A model generated the notes under the pieces. It made no database searches. It was not told the DNA's origin and saw only the letters and a list, made by a program, of their open reading frames with translations. The position numbers were made by a program, and so were the translations under genes. From CAVYGM01 sp963768025 (GTDB taxonomy: Bacteria > Bacteroidota > Bacteroidia > Cytophagales > Spirosomataceae), in NCBI GenBank assembly GCA_963768025.1, contig CAVYGM010000006.1, positions 62,001 through 126,000 on the forward strand: DNA of 64,000 nucleotides. The letters are read 5' to 3'. Each line of letters opens with the position of its first letter. The first letter of the stretch is position 1. Positions 45,766-54,336 of the stretch are shown one piece after another.

Positions 45766-48069
45766 ATGCATTTAAATCCCTGGATTGGACTCCTGTCGCT
45801 CGCCGGTCTATTCGTTTCCTGCAAAACGTCCGTTGCACCTACCAAAACCCCTTCGGAGCCCGAAACACCTACCTTGGTACAAATCGGTGACGAAACGTAC
45901 AGCCCGGATGCCTTTTTTCAATCATTTACCAAAAATCGTTTTTCTTCCGACTCCGCTAAGGCACTCACTGCTGCTGAGTACTTTGAAGTATTTACCAAAA
46001 CCCGCCTGAAAATCCTGGCAGCCGAACAACTTGGTCGGGATACGACGAGTGATTTTAAAGAAGAAATTGCCTCCTACCGCGACAAACTTGCTATTCCTTA
46101 TTTACTAGATAAAGAACTGGCCGAGGTACTCATCAAAGAGGCTTACAACCGCCTAAAGGAAGAAGTTAAGGTTTCCCACATTCTGGTGGCGGTTCCGGAA
46201 GACGCCCCCCCGGCCGATACGCTATCGGCCTACCGGGCGGCGGTAGCCCTGCGGGGAAGACTGCTGGAAGGCTCGGACTTTGAGGAAATGGCCACAAAAT
46301 TTTCAAAAGATCCTACCGTAGCCGAAAACAAGGGAAACCTGGGCTATTTTACCGCCTTCCAGATGCTGTATCCTTTTGAAAACGTCGCCTACTCCACCCC
46401 GGTTGGACAGCTGTCGCAGCCATTCCGCACCCGCTACGGGTACCACATTATTCAGGTCAGGGATCGCCGTCCTAGCCAGGGGAAATTGAGGGTTGCTCAT
46501 ATAATGATTCAGGCAACCCCAAAACTATCCGAACAAAAAAATCAGGAAGCCCAACAACGCATTCAGGATGCCTACGCCCGCCTGGAAAAAGGTGAAACCT
46601 GGGAACAACTCGTGCAGGTATATTCGGACGATTTCCAATCGCGGCAATCTGGCGGGCACCTGCCGGTTTTTGGGGTGGGCGAGATGATGCCTGCCTTTGA
46701 AGAAGCAGCCTATGCACTTGCCAAAATAGGTGACTATTCCAAACCGATAAAAACTCCCTACGGATGGCATATTATCCGCTTGGTCGAAAAAATACCCCTG
46801 CAATCCTTTGAAGCAGTAGAACCCTACCTGAAGCAAAAGGTACAAACCGACAGTCGGGGAAAACTATTGGTCAATTCAGTGGAGAACCGGCTAAAAAGCC
46901 AATACACCATACGTGAAAACCCCGATGCGTGGAGTGAGATCCTCGAATTAGCCGATAGCACGTTGGTAAAGGGCATCTGGAAGACACCCGAGAGCTTCAC
47001 CGGTCGGATTGAGAATCCGGTGCTATTCACTGTCGAGAAAGAGGCTGCTACCACCAAAGAATTTCTTGATTACACCATAAATCACCTAAGTCCCCGCCCC
47101 GCAGGATCTGACCCAAAGCTGGTTTTGAGAAGTTATTACAACGATTTTCTGGGCAAAAGACTCCTGGAATTTGAGAAAGCCAATTTGGAAAGCAAATATC
47201 CCGAGTTTAAAACATTGATGAAAGACATTCGGGAAGGGGTCCTGCTTTCAAGCGTGATGGAGGAGCAAGTGTTGCAACGCTCCCTGGATGACTCCACCGG
47301 ACAACGTCGGATGTATGAACAAAATAAAATGCAGTATACCTATCCGGAAAGAGCCCAGGCCACGGTGGTGGATGCCCGCGATACGACCATCCTAAATCAG
47401 GTGCTGAGTAGTCTGGCTCAGCCGCCCTATGCTTTGCAGCTAAAAGGCGAGGAACTGTTGTTTTCCAAAGGACAAACCAAACCAACTGCCCGGCAAATGA
47501 ACAGCCTGTTCCTGCTGGCGGCTACGCTCAAAAAAAACGGGAATTATTTGGTCGAAATAGCGGGGTACCGCACCGCCGATGAGGCGGACACGATTTCCTC
47601 GGCCCGGATTGTGCAGGTGGTTCAATTTCTGAATCAGCAGGGTATACCCATTACCCGCATTATGGAAAAAGACTACGGGTCGTTCAGGCCGGTACCTAAT
47701 CCTGAACGGAACCGACGGATCAGCTTTCAATTTTTTAGTAATGAAATTAATGATCTTCAAACAGCCATTAATCTGAGCAATACTCCCACCTCCGTACGGA
47801 TTCTGGATGGTCTGTTTGCCAAAGAGAACCGGTATTTTAAGGATGCTGCCTGGGAAGTTGGGGAACAGATCCTACCCCAATCGGACGGACGGGTGTTGGC
47901 CATCGACATTCAAAGTATTCAACCAGCCCGCGTCAAAACGTTTGCCGAAGCCAGGGGAACGGTGATCAATGCCTACCAAAAAATATTGGAGAAAGAATGG
48001 CTGGATTCCTTACAAACCAAATTTCCTGTAAAAGTCAATGAGCAAGAGTTAGAAAAACTCATTAGATAA
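45766..48069 (+). CDS. Periplasmic parvulin-type isomerase lipoprotein with an OmpA-like C-terminal segment
   Basis: This 767-residue protein has a short lipoprotein signal (LLSLAGLFVSC). An N-terminal SurA-like chaperone region precedes two parvulin (rotamase) domains: one from about 133 (KVSHILVAVPEDAPP..GNLGYFTAFQML..YGYHIIQVRDRRP) and one from about 242 (RVAHIMIQATP..GGHLPVFGVGEMMP..YGWHIIRLVEKIP). At about 585-655 is a stretch like the OmpA peptidoglycan-binding fold (NYLVEIAGYR..SSARIVQVVQFLNQQGI..NPERNRRISFQF). The frame is intact. It is the first gene of a pair with the next chaperone, 31 bp away. Confidence 0.85.
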   Translation: MHLNPWIGLLSLAGLFVSCKTSVAPTKTPSEPETPTLVQIGDETYSPDAFFQSFTKNRFSSDSAKALTAAEYFEVFTKTRLKILAAEQLGRDTTSDFKEEIASYRDKLAIPYLLDKELAEVLIKEAYNRLKEEVKVSHILVAVPEDAPPADTLSAYRAAVALRGRLLEGSDFEEMATKFSKDPTVAENKGNLGYFTAFQMLYPFENVAYSTPVGQLSQPFRTRYGYHIIQVRDRRPSQGKLRVAHIMIQATPKLSEQKNQEAQQRIQDAYARLEKGETWEQLVQVYSDDFQSRQSGGHLPVFGVGEMMPAFEEAAYALAKIGDYSKPIKTPYGWHIIRLVEKIPLQSFEAVEPYLKQKVQTDSRGKLLVNSVENRLKSQYTIRENPDAWSEILELADSTLVKGIWKTPESFTGRIENPVLFTVEKEAATTKEFLDYTINHLSPRPAGSDPKLVLRSYYNDFLGKRLLEFEKANLESKYPEFKTLMKDIREGVLLSSVMEEQVLQRSLDDSTGQRRMYEQNKMQYTYPERAQATVVDARDTTILNQVLSSLAQPPYALQLKGEELLFSKGQTKPTARQMNSLFLLAATLKKNGNYLVEIAGYRTADEADTISSARIVQVVQFLNQQGIPITRIMEKDYGSFRPVPNPERNRRISFQFFSNEINDLQTAINLSNTPTSVRILDGLFAKENRYFKDAAWEVGEQILPQSDGRVLAIDIQSIQPARVKTFAEARGTVINAYQKILEKEWLDSLQTKFPVKVNEQELEKLIR

Positions 48070-48100
48070 CCGTATTTTGCAACACTAGTAACAAATTACC

Positions 48101-49471
48101 ATGAAATATAACCAATCCCGTATTCGCCTCACTCTTGTCTTGACGCTTTTCCTCGTTTCTATCCTAAGTTTTGGCCAGGGTCAGCAAGGGATTAGCGTGG
48201 ATAAAATAATAGCCCGCGTGGACAATTATTACATTCTGCGCTCCGAGCTAGAAGAAATATTCCAAAGCTACTCCGCTGAGGGACAGCGTGTTCCTGAGAG
48301 ATGCCAGCTATTGGAATCGCTAATAATCAATAAAATGCTGCTTGCCAAAGCCGAAATAGATTCCGTAACGGTGGAGGAAAAAGAAGTGGATGGGCAGCTG
48401 GACGGACGAATGAGCTACATGATCCAGCGGTTCGGCTCGGAAAAAAATCTGGTGGAGGCCTACGGAAAAAGCGTCGAATCCCTTAAGACCGAACTGCGGC
48501 AGCAAGTGAAGGAGCAGGCGATAGTAGAAACCATGCAGCAGAAAATCGCCGGCGATGTAAAAATAACACCCAGTGAGGTTCGCAAATTCTTCAACGGCAT
48601 TCCCAAAGACAGCCTTCCCTACATTCCGTCGGAGGTAGAAGTGGGGCACATTGTACGCCTGGCCGCCGTCACCAAAGAGCAGAAGGAGAAGCTCCGGGAT
48701 CAATTGACGGATATTAAGAAGCGGGCCGAAGCGGGCGAAGACTTCGCCATGCTGGCGCAGGTATATTCGGAAGATTTGGGATCGGCCAAAAACGGTGGGG
48801 ATCTGGGTTTTGCCAAGCGCGGCGCCATGGTACCCGAGTTCGAAGGAGCCGCCCTGGCTCTGAAACCCAACGAAGTGTCGAACATCGTAGAAAGTCAATT
48901 CGGTTTTCACCTGATCCAATTGATCGAAACCCGAGGCGCCGAGTACCACGCCCGCCACGTACTCCTCAGACCCGATTACAACCGTGGGACGGATATTACC
49001 GTGGCCACCAACTACCTGGATAGTTTGCGTACGCTGATAAAAGTAGATTCCCTTACGTTTGCCCAAGCTGCCAAAACGAGCTCGGAGGACAAACTAACCG
49101 CGGATGCGGGAGGTATTATCAACGATCCCCAGACGGGTATTGGACGAATTTCCCTGGATGCTTCCATGGACCCAGCCTTGTATTTTGCGTTGGACAGCAT
49201 GAAGGTAGGGGACATCAGCGTACCGATTCAATACCGAACCGAAGATGGACGTACCGCTATGCGCATCATCTGGTACAAGAACAAATCCGAGCCGCATACC
49301 GCTAACCTGAAGGACGACTACGAAAAGCTCGCCCAGATTGTTTTATCCAATAAGAAAAACAATGCCCTGGAAGAATGGTTTAAAAAGGCAGCCGGCGATG
49401 TATTCATCAGCGTAGACGAAGAATTCCAAAACTGCCGCATATTCGGACTATCCCCCACGGGAAGCCAATGA
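48101..49471 (+). CDS. SurA-like periplasmic chaperone/peptidyl-prolyl isomerase
   Basis: This 456-residue protein has a signal peptide (LTLVLTLFLVSILSFGQG). A SurA N-domain follows (ISVDKIIARVDNYYILRSEL..CQLLESLIINKMLLAKAEID). Two parvulin domains come next (about 175-280, 'VEVGHIVRLA..DLGFAKRGAMVPEFEGAALA..FGFHLIQLIETRG'; and a diverged second, from about 283, 'ARHVLLRPDYNRGTDITVAT'). It folds outer-membrane proteins in the periplasm. It is unbroken and pairs with the upstream isomerase. Confidence 0.9.
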   Translation: MKYNQSRIRLTLVLTLFLVSILSFGQGQQGISVDKIIARVDNYYILRSELEEIFQSYSAEGQRVPERCQLLESLIINKMLLAKAEIDSVTVEEKEVDGQLDGRMSYMIQRFGSEKNLVEAYGKSVESLKTELRQQVKEQAIVETMQQKIAGDVKITPSEVRKFFNGIPKDSLPYIPSEVEVGHIVRLAAVTKEQKEKLRDQLTDIKKRAEAGEDFAMLAQVYSEDLGSAKNGGDLGFAKRGAMVPEFEGAALALKPNEVSNIVESQFGFHLIQLIETRGAEYHARHVLLRPDYNRGTDITVATNYLDSLRTLIKVDSLTFAQAAKTSSEDKLTADAGGIINDPQTGIGRISLDASMDPALYFALDSMKVGDISVPIQYRTEDGRTAMRIIWYKNKSEPHTANLKDDYEKLAQIVLSNKKNNALEEWFKKAAGDVFISVDEEFQNCRIFGLSPTGSQ

Positions 49472-49564
49472 GGCAATGTTAGAATAAGTGAATGATAGAA
49501 CAATTTAAAAAGCATTCTATCAGTACGCGCCAATCGCTATCAATTAAAATTCACTCCATTCTAT

Positions 49565-49610
49565 CATTCACTCAATCACTCATTAAACCATTCACTCAAT
49601 CACTCATTAA
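49565..49610. repeat. Two 22-bp direct repeats upstream of the MoxR gene
   Basis: CATTCACTCAATCACTCATT AA occurs at 49565-49586 and again at 49589-49610, separated by AC (period 24). Partial related copies lie at 49480-49560, and the same short ATTCACTC motif occurs at 17044-17140. The repeats end 7 bp before the chosen MoxR ATG at 49618, so they sit in its untranslated leader. An in-frame longer ORF start at 49492 would make the repeats coding, which is unlikely. Confidence 0.75.
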
Positions 49611-49617
49611 TCTATCT

Positions 49618-50580
49618 ATGCGTTACCAATCGGATGTTGAAGCCGCTGAGGCGATGACCCAGGCCTACCAAAAACTCCGCACCGAAATCGGGCAGGTCAT
49701 TGTGGGGCAGGACAATGTTGTAAAACTTCTGCTCACGGCTATTTTTTGCCAGGGCCACTGCCTGCTCGTGGGCGTTCCCGGCCTGGCCAAAACCCTCCTC
49801 ATCCAGACCATTGCATCCTCCATGGATTTGAGTTTTAACCGGATTCAGTTTACGCCCGATTTGATGCCTTCGGATATTGTGGGTTCCGAAACGCTGGATC
49901 AACAACGCAATTTCAAGTTTTTGAAAGGTCCCGTGTTTGCCAACATCATCCTGGCCGACGAAATCAACCGGACGCCTCCTAAAACCCAATCCGCCCTGCT
50001 GGAAGCCATGCAGGAATATTCCGTAACCGTGGCTGGTCAGAGGCACGACCTCGCGCGCCCGTTCTTTGTGTTGGCTACCCAGAACCCCATCGAGCAGGAA
50101 GGTACCTACCCCCTACCTGAAGCCCAGCTCGACCGCTTCATGTTCATGATTTCGCTGGACTACCCGTCCTACGCCGAAGAGGTGAGTATTGTGAAAAGCA
50201 CTACCACCGACGAGCGCTACAACGTGCGGGAGGTACTGAGCGGAGCCGATATTCAGGAGTTCCAGCACCTGGTGCGCCGGGTGCCCGTTACCGACAACGT
50301 GATCGAGTACGCCGTAAAACTCGTACAAAAGACCCGCCCAGAAACCAGCCTGGCCGCATCCGAGGCCAACGACTACCTCGAATGGGGTGCCGGTCCGCGG
50401 GCCTCGCAGGCTCTGATTCTGGCTGCCAAGTGCAACGCCCTGCTATCGGGTAAGTACTCCCCCGACATTGAGGACGTGAAGGCCGTGGCGCTGCCGGTTT
50501 TAAGACACCGGATTGTTCGAAATTTCAAGGCCGAAGCCGAAGGAATCACGGTCGATACCCTCATTGGGCGTTTGGTGTAA
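49618..50580 (+). CDS. MoxR-family AAA+ ATPase
   Basis: About 320 residues from the ATG at 49618 (MRYQSDVEAAEAM). Family motifs are 'EIGQVIVGQDNVVKLLLTAI', Walker A 'VGVPGLAKTLL', Walker B 'IILADEINRTPPKTQSALLE', sensor 'FFVLATQNPIEQEGTYPLPE' and 'LDRFMFMISLDYPSY'. It acts as a chaperone-type ATPase, often with von Willebrand A partners. Those partners (DUF58, BatA/BatB) are not seen in this window; a terminator follows directly. The longer frame start (49492) crosses repeat DNA and is rejected. Confidence 0.9.
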   Translation: MRYQSDVEAAEAMTQAYQKLRTEIGQVIVGQDNVVKLLLTAIFCQGHCLLVGVPGLAKTLLIQTIASSMDLSFNRIQFTPDLMPSDIVGSETLDQQRNFKFLKGPVFANIILADEINRTPPKTQSALLEAMQEYSVTVAGQRHDLARPFFVLATQNPIEQEGTYPLPEAQLDRFMFMISLDYPSYAEEVSIVKSTTTDERYNVREVLSGADIQEFQHLVRRVPVTDNVIEYAVKLVQKTRPETSLAASEANDYLEWGAGPRASQALILAAKCNALLSGKYSPDIEDVKAVALPVLRHRIVRNFKAEAEGITVDTLIGRLV

Positions 50581-50628
50581 ATTCATACAACACAGGCTAC
50601 TTTAACAAATACGCAAGATCATTTTTAG

Positions 50629-50675
50629 GATTTGCGCCTTCTCCATCAGGAAAAAGGTGCAAATCTTTTCTTTTA
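50629..50675 (+). terminator. Terminator after the MoxR gene
   Basis: GATTTGCGCC (50629-50638) pairs with GGTGCAAATC (50656-50665), one G-U pair, 17-base loop, followed by TTTTCTTTTA. It lies 49 bp after the MoxR stop and ahead of the aldehyde dehydrogenase gene. It indicates that MoxR is not co-transcribed with the next gene. Confidence 0.75.
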
Positions 50676-50750
50676 TAGCGGCAGGGGATCATTCCCTCTC
50701 CTTCTTTTGTTCTAATACATAGATTATTTTTTCAAACCAAAACTTGTAGT

Positions 50751-52340
50751 ATGTCCATTCTAGGAAAAAATTATATCGGATACTCGGTGTCATCGGCTAA
50801 CGCCAAAACGTTCCAATCGTACGTACCCGCTCAAAACATCCACTTGCCCGAAACCTTCCATCCGGCTACCCACGCTGAGGTAGATGAAGCGATGAATAAG
50901 GCTGAGCACGCGTTCGATGCTTACGCCGCCCTTCCTCCTGCCCGGCGGGCTGATTTTTTGAAAGCCATTACCGAGGAGATTATGGCCTTTGGCGACGAAC
51001 TCCTGGAGCGCGCCCACCTCGAAACCGGCCTGCCCATGGCCCGCTTGCAGGGCGAGCGCGGCCGGACCATCAATCAGCTCACACAATTTGCGGATCTGAT
51101 TCGGGAAGGATCGTGGGTACAGGCCTCCGTGGACACCGCCCAACCGGACCGCGCTCCCGCCCCCAAACCCGACTTGCGCAAAATGCTCATTCCCATTGGT
51201 CCCATCGTGGTGTTCGGATCGAGCAATTTTCCCTTTGCCTACTCCATAGCGGGAGTGGATACCGCCCCCGCCCTGGCCGCGGGTAACCCGGTGATTCTGA
51301 AAGCCCACCCGGCCCATCCGGGCGTGAGTGACCTGACGGCTCAGGCCATTGTCAAGGCCGCCCGGCGCACCGGCATGCCCGACGGCGTGTTCTCCATGCT
51401 GTACGACGACGGCTACGAGGTGGGTACCGCCCTGGTAAAGCACCCCTGCACCAAAGCCGTAGGGTTCACGGGCTCCTACAAAGGAGGTATGGCGCTGTAC
51501 AAAATGGCGCAGGAGCGAAAAGAACCCATCCCGGTGTTTTCGGAAATGGGTAGCGTCAATCCCGTGGTGATTCTGCCGGATACGCTGGCAGCCCAAACCG
51601 AATCGCTGGCCAAGAGCATGGCCGGGTCGGTAACCCTGGGTGCCGGGCAGTTCTGTACCAACCCAGGGTTGGTGTTTACGGTAAAATCGCCCGCTCTGGC
51701 CAGTTTCGAAAAGCAGTATGGAGAGGAAATCAATAAAATTGCCTCCGCTCCCATGCTGACTGAGGGCATTCAGGCCAATTACTACAAACTCCGGGAGAAA
51801 GCTCTGGCCGAGCCGGGAGTACATGCTCTGGCCTTGTCGGAGGTAAAGTCCGACGGGGAGAATCAGTCGCAGGCTTCGGTGGCTACCGTGAGCGGCAAAT
51901 CGTTCATAGCCCACCCTACCCTCCACGAAGAGGTCTTTGGGCCTTTTTCCCTGTTGGTGGTCTGCGATAGCATCGAGGAGTTGCAGTCGGCAATTGCGCA
52001 CCTTCCCGGACAGCTCACCTGCTCCCTCATGGCCAATGCCGAAGAAGCAGGCCGGTACCCAAAACTCGTGCGGCTGCTTTCCCGACGGGCCGGACGGTTC
52101 ATCATGAATGGCGTACCAACCGGCGTAGAGGTGTGTGCCTCCATGCACCACGGCGGCCCCTTCCCGTCCACCACCGACTCGCGCTTCACGTCCGTAGGCC
52201 GCGACGCCATCCTGCGCTTCGTGCGGCCTCAATCCTTCCAGGACTGGCCCGACAGCCTGCTGCCCGACGAGCTGAAAGATGCCAATCCGTTGACTATCTG
52301 GCGACTGGTGAATAATGAGTGGACGAAGAACGCGGTGTAG
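50751..52340 (+). CDS. Aldehyde dehydrogenase, 2,5-dioxovalerate (alpha-ketoglutaric semialdehyde) type
   Basis: This 529-residue enzyme begins MSILGKNYIGYSVSSANAK, unlike classical aldehyde dehydrogenases but like the 2,5-dioxovalerate group. It has 'RKMLIPIGPIVVFGSSNFPF', 'KAVGFTGSYKGG', the general-base Glu in 'PVFSEMGSVNPVV' (about 264) and the nucleophile Cys in 'LGAGQFCTNPGLVF' (about 302). Members oxidise alpha-ketoglutaric semialdehyde to 2-oxoglutarate with NADP, a late step of pentose/uronate catabolism. The annotation rests on the family resemblance. It is followed 340 bp later by a sugar SDR gene. Confidence 0.85.
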   Translation: MSILGKNYIGYSVSSANAKTFQSYVPAQNIHLPETFHPATHAEVDEAMNKAEHAFDAYAALPPARRADFLKAITEEIMAFGDELLERAHLETGLPMARLQGERGRTINQLTQFADLIREGSWVQASVDTAQPDRAPAPKPDLRKMLIPIGPIVVFGSSNFPFAYSIAGVDTAPALAAGNPVILKAHPAHPGVSDLTAQAIVKAARRTGMPDGVFSMLYDDGYEVGTALVKHPCTKAVGFTGSYKGGMALYKMAQERKEPIPVFSEMGSVNPVVILPDTLAAQTESLAKSMAGSVTLGAGQFCTNPGLVFTVKSPALASFEKQYGEEINKIASAPMLTEGIQANYYKLREKALAEPGVHALALSEVKSDGENQSQASVATVSGKSFIAHPTLHEEVFGPFSLLVVCDSIEELQSAIAHLPGQLTCSLMANAEEAGRYPKLVRLLSRRAGRFIMNGVPTGVEVCASMHHGGPFPSTTDSRFTSVGRDAILRFVRPQSFQDWPDSLLPDELKDANPLTIWRLVNNEWTKNAV

Positions 52341-52680
52341 GTATTAGTTGAGCAAAAACTCGAAGCAATGGAAGCGGTCGGAGCTATGGAGTCGACCGCT
52401 TTTTCTCTGGCAGAGTTATTGATCAATGAATGTATGTGTAAAGACCTGGTTCAATTGTAATCGTGTACCTGCCCCGGCGGGGCAACCTTTTTGTAAAAAA
52501 AGTGTACAGTTCAAGCGGTAAGCCCCATGGGGGACGTCCTGTTCATGAGCATGACCAAGTTTTATAAGGGAATGTCAGGCTGAGCGTAGTCGAAGTCAGT
52601 CTATCCAGGCGGGCTTCGACTACGCTCAGCCTGACATCTAAATTTTTAACAATACAATTCACCCAACACCAAAACACTAC
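52341..52680. repeat. Intergenic with a 23-bp perfect inverted repeat
   Basis: TGTCAGGCTGAGCGTAGTCG AAG (52573-52595) is the exact reverse complement of the segment at 52614-52636, with an 18-base loop. This CTGAGCGTAGTCGAAG sequence resembles the small dispersed palindromes (REP/mobile-element-like) of Bacteroidota intergenic regions. It lies between the aldehyde dehydrogenase and the epimerase gene. No protein gene is seen. It could also act as a transcription terminator or mRNA-stabilising hairpin. Confidence 0.85.
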
Positions 52681-53589
52681 ATGACTGCAATGCGACTATT
52701 TTTTACAGGAGGTTCGGGAAAAGCGGGCAAACACGTAATCCCCTACCTGCTCGACCGGGGACACCGGGTGATGAACGTGGATCTGAAACCTTTGGATCAT
52801 CCGGGGGTAGATAACCTGATCGCGGATATTACGGATTCCGGCCAGATGTTCAACGCCATGAGTTCCTACGCCGGGTTGGATGAGTTAGAACCCGGCAATG
52901 GGGTCCCAAAATTTGACGCGGTGGTCCATTTTGCGGCCGTACCCCGGATCCTGATCAACCCGGACAATGAAACTTTCAGGGTCAATACCATTGGTACCTA
53001 CAATGTGATTGAAGCGGCGGTGAAGCTTGGGATCAAGAAGATCATCATTGCTTCCTCGGAGACTACCTACGGCATTTGTTTTTCGGATGGTCAAACCGAC
53101 CCCAGGGTACTGCCTTTGGAGGAGGACTACGACGTGGACCCCATGGATAGCTACGGCTTATCGAAGGTAGTGAATGAAAAAACGGCCCGGGGCTTTCAGC
53201 GACGTTCCGGCTTCGATATCTACGCCCTCCGGATCGGCAACGTGATCGAACCGCACGAATACACCGAACTGTTTCCACACTATTTCAAGCACCCCGAGGT
53301 ACGCCGCCGCAACGCCTTCTGCTACATTGACGCCCGCGACCTGGGTCAGATCGTGGATTTGTGCTTGCAAAAAGACGGCTTGGGCTTTCAGATTTTCAAC
53401 GCCGGAAACGATCAGAACGGCGCCATAATCCCCAGCAAAAAACTAGCCGAGCGCTTCTTTCCGGGCGTACCTATCTCCCGCGAGTTGGGAGAGCATGAAG
53501 CCTTGTTTTCGAACCAAAAAATCCGGGAAGTATTGGGATTTGAAGAGCAACACAACTGGCAAAAGTACGTGCGATGGGAAGAAATTTGA
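52681..53589 (+). CDS. NAD-dependent epimerase/dehydratase (extended SDR)
   Basis: This 302-residue Rossmann protein begins 'MTAMRLFFTGGSGKAGKHVI' (nucleotide loop GGSGKAGKH). It has 'VVHFAAVPRILINPDNETFR', 'IIIASSETTYGICFSDG' and the catalytic 'MDSYGLSKVVNEKTARGF' (YxxxK). Extended SDRs of this look act on sugars or sugar nucleotides, including uronate dehydrogenases. The neighbour encodes a 2,5-dioxovalerate-type aldehyde dehydrogenase, which would suit uronate or pentose oxidation. The substrate is not determined. Frame intact. Confidence 0.85.
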   Translation: MTAMRLFFTGGSGKAGKHVIPYLLDRGHRVMNVDLKPLDHPGVDNLIADITDSGQMFNAMSSYAGLDELEPGNGVPKFDAVVHFAAVPRILINPDNETFRVNTIGTYNVIEAAVKLGIKKIIIASSETTYGICFSDGQTDPRVLPLEEDYDVDPMDSYGLSKVVNEKTARGFQRRSGFDIYALRIGNVIEPHEYTELFPHYFKHPEVRRRNAFCYIDARDLGQIVDLCLQKDGLGFQIFNAGNDQNGAIIPSKKLAERFFPGVPISRELGEHEALFSNQKIREVLGFEEQHNWQKYVRWEEI

Positions 53590-53600
53590 TTGAGGTAAGC

Positions 53601-53672
53601 CGGCAAAACTGGCACATACACTGTAAACCCACCCTCATCTTCTTTACGCAAATGTAATTTATAGGTGTACAC
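53601..53672 (-). pseudogene. HicB-type antitoxin N-terminal remnant
   Basis: The minus strand reads MYTYKLHLRKEDEGGFTVYV, then PVLP, the opening of HicB antitoxins (pattern YTIILRKEEEGGFTVTVPSLPG). The homology ends after about 24 residues, and the frame runs into antisense sequence of the SDR gene. No HicA toxin or HicB C-terminus is present. It is a short relic of a lost toxin-antitoxin pair, lying between the SDR gene and the MobA-like gene. Confidence 0.65.
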
Positions 53673-53691
53673 CAGAATCCAAAATTTTATT

Positions 53692-54283
53692 TTAATTCAA
53701 ACGAAACTTCTCCACATCCTCCGGCGTATCCAGGTCCACGATTCCTCTGCTCAAAATCCACGAACGCCACTTCCTTGATGTGCTTTTTCAGCAGGGGCTT
53801 GGCTCCCTGATCGCCCGTTAGGTGGGTTAGTTCGGCCAATAGTTCTCTACCGATCAGCACGGGTACCCCCCACTGCTTCTGGTAGCGGCAGGCCACGGCT
53901 TTTTTGCCAGATTCCTCGTAGGTACGCACCATCTGTTCCAGCAAATCGGCCGTCACGTAGGGTTGGTCACACACCAGCATCAGGACGCCATCCAGCTTGG
54001 GTTGGGTCATGAAAAGGCCCGCCAGGCCTATTTTGACCGACGAGGCCATCCCTTCCTGCCAAAAGGCATTGTCCACGATCGTCACGGGCTGGCCTTTCAA
54101 CTCGGGAACTATTTCCCCTTTATTGGCCCCTACCACCACCACTACGGGTCGTAGCGATGTAGCCAGGGCGGTTTCTACGGTTTTTAGTAGCATGCTTTTC
54201 CCCTCTTCCAGCACCAGAGTTTGCTTTGGCCGCCCCATGCGCTGGGAAGCCCCGGCCGCCAGTAGTATTATTCCAATGTTCAT
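53692..54283 (-). CDS. MobA-like nucleotidyltransferase (molybdenum-cofactor type), one frameshift
   Basis: This protein has 'MNIGIILLAAGASQRMGRPKQ' (nucleotide-binding loop), 'MLLKTVETALATSLRPVVVV', 'LMLVCDQPYVTADLLEQM' and 'CRYQKQWGVPVLIGRELLAE'. It belongs to the MobA-like NTP transferase group that makes molybdopterin cytosine/guanine dinucleotide. An extra A near 53752 breaks the end; corrected, it reads GIVDLDTPEDVEKFRLN and stops at 53692, 196 residues. It lies downstream of truA on the same strand, about 53 bp away. No molybdoenzyme gene is adjacent. Confidence 0.82.
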
Positions 54284-54336
54284 CCTTATTTGATTTGGTA
54301 TAGTAAAAACTCTAAGTCACAATCGAAAGCTACCCA

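Noticed and set aside
49492..49617. An earlier start for the MoxR gene that adds 42 residues
   Set aside because: The added region translates the tandem repeat DNA and gives no MoxR-like sequence; the ATG at 49618 fits the family start.
50790..52232. A long open minus-strand frame (about 480 codons) opposite the aldehyde dehydrogenase
   Set aside because: It lies wholly antisense to a clear aldehyde dehydrogenase and is rich in His, Gly and Arg with no family motifs, as expected for a shadow of high-GC coding DNA.
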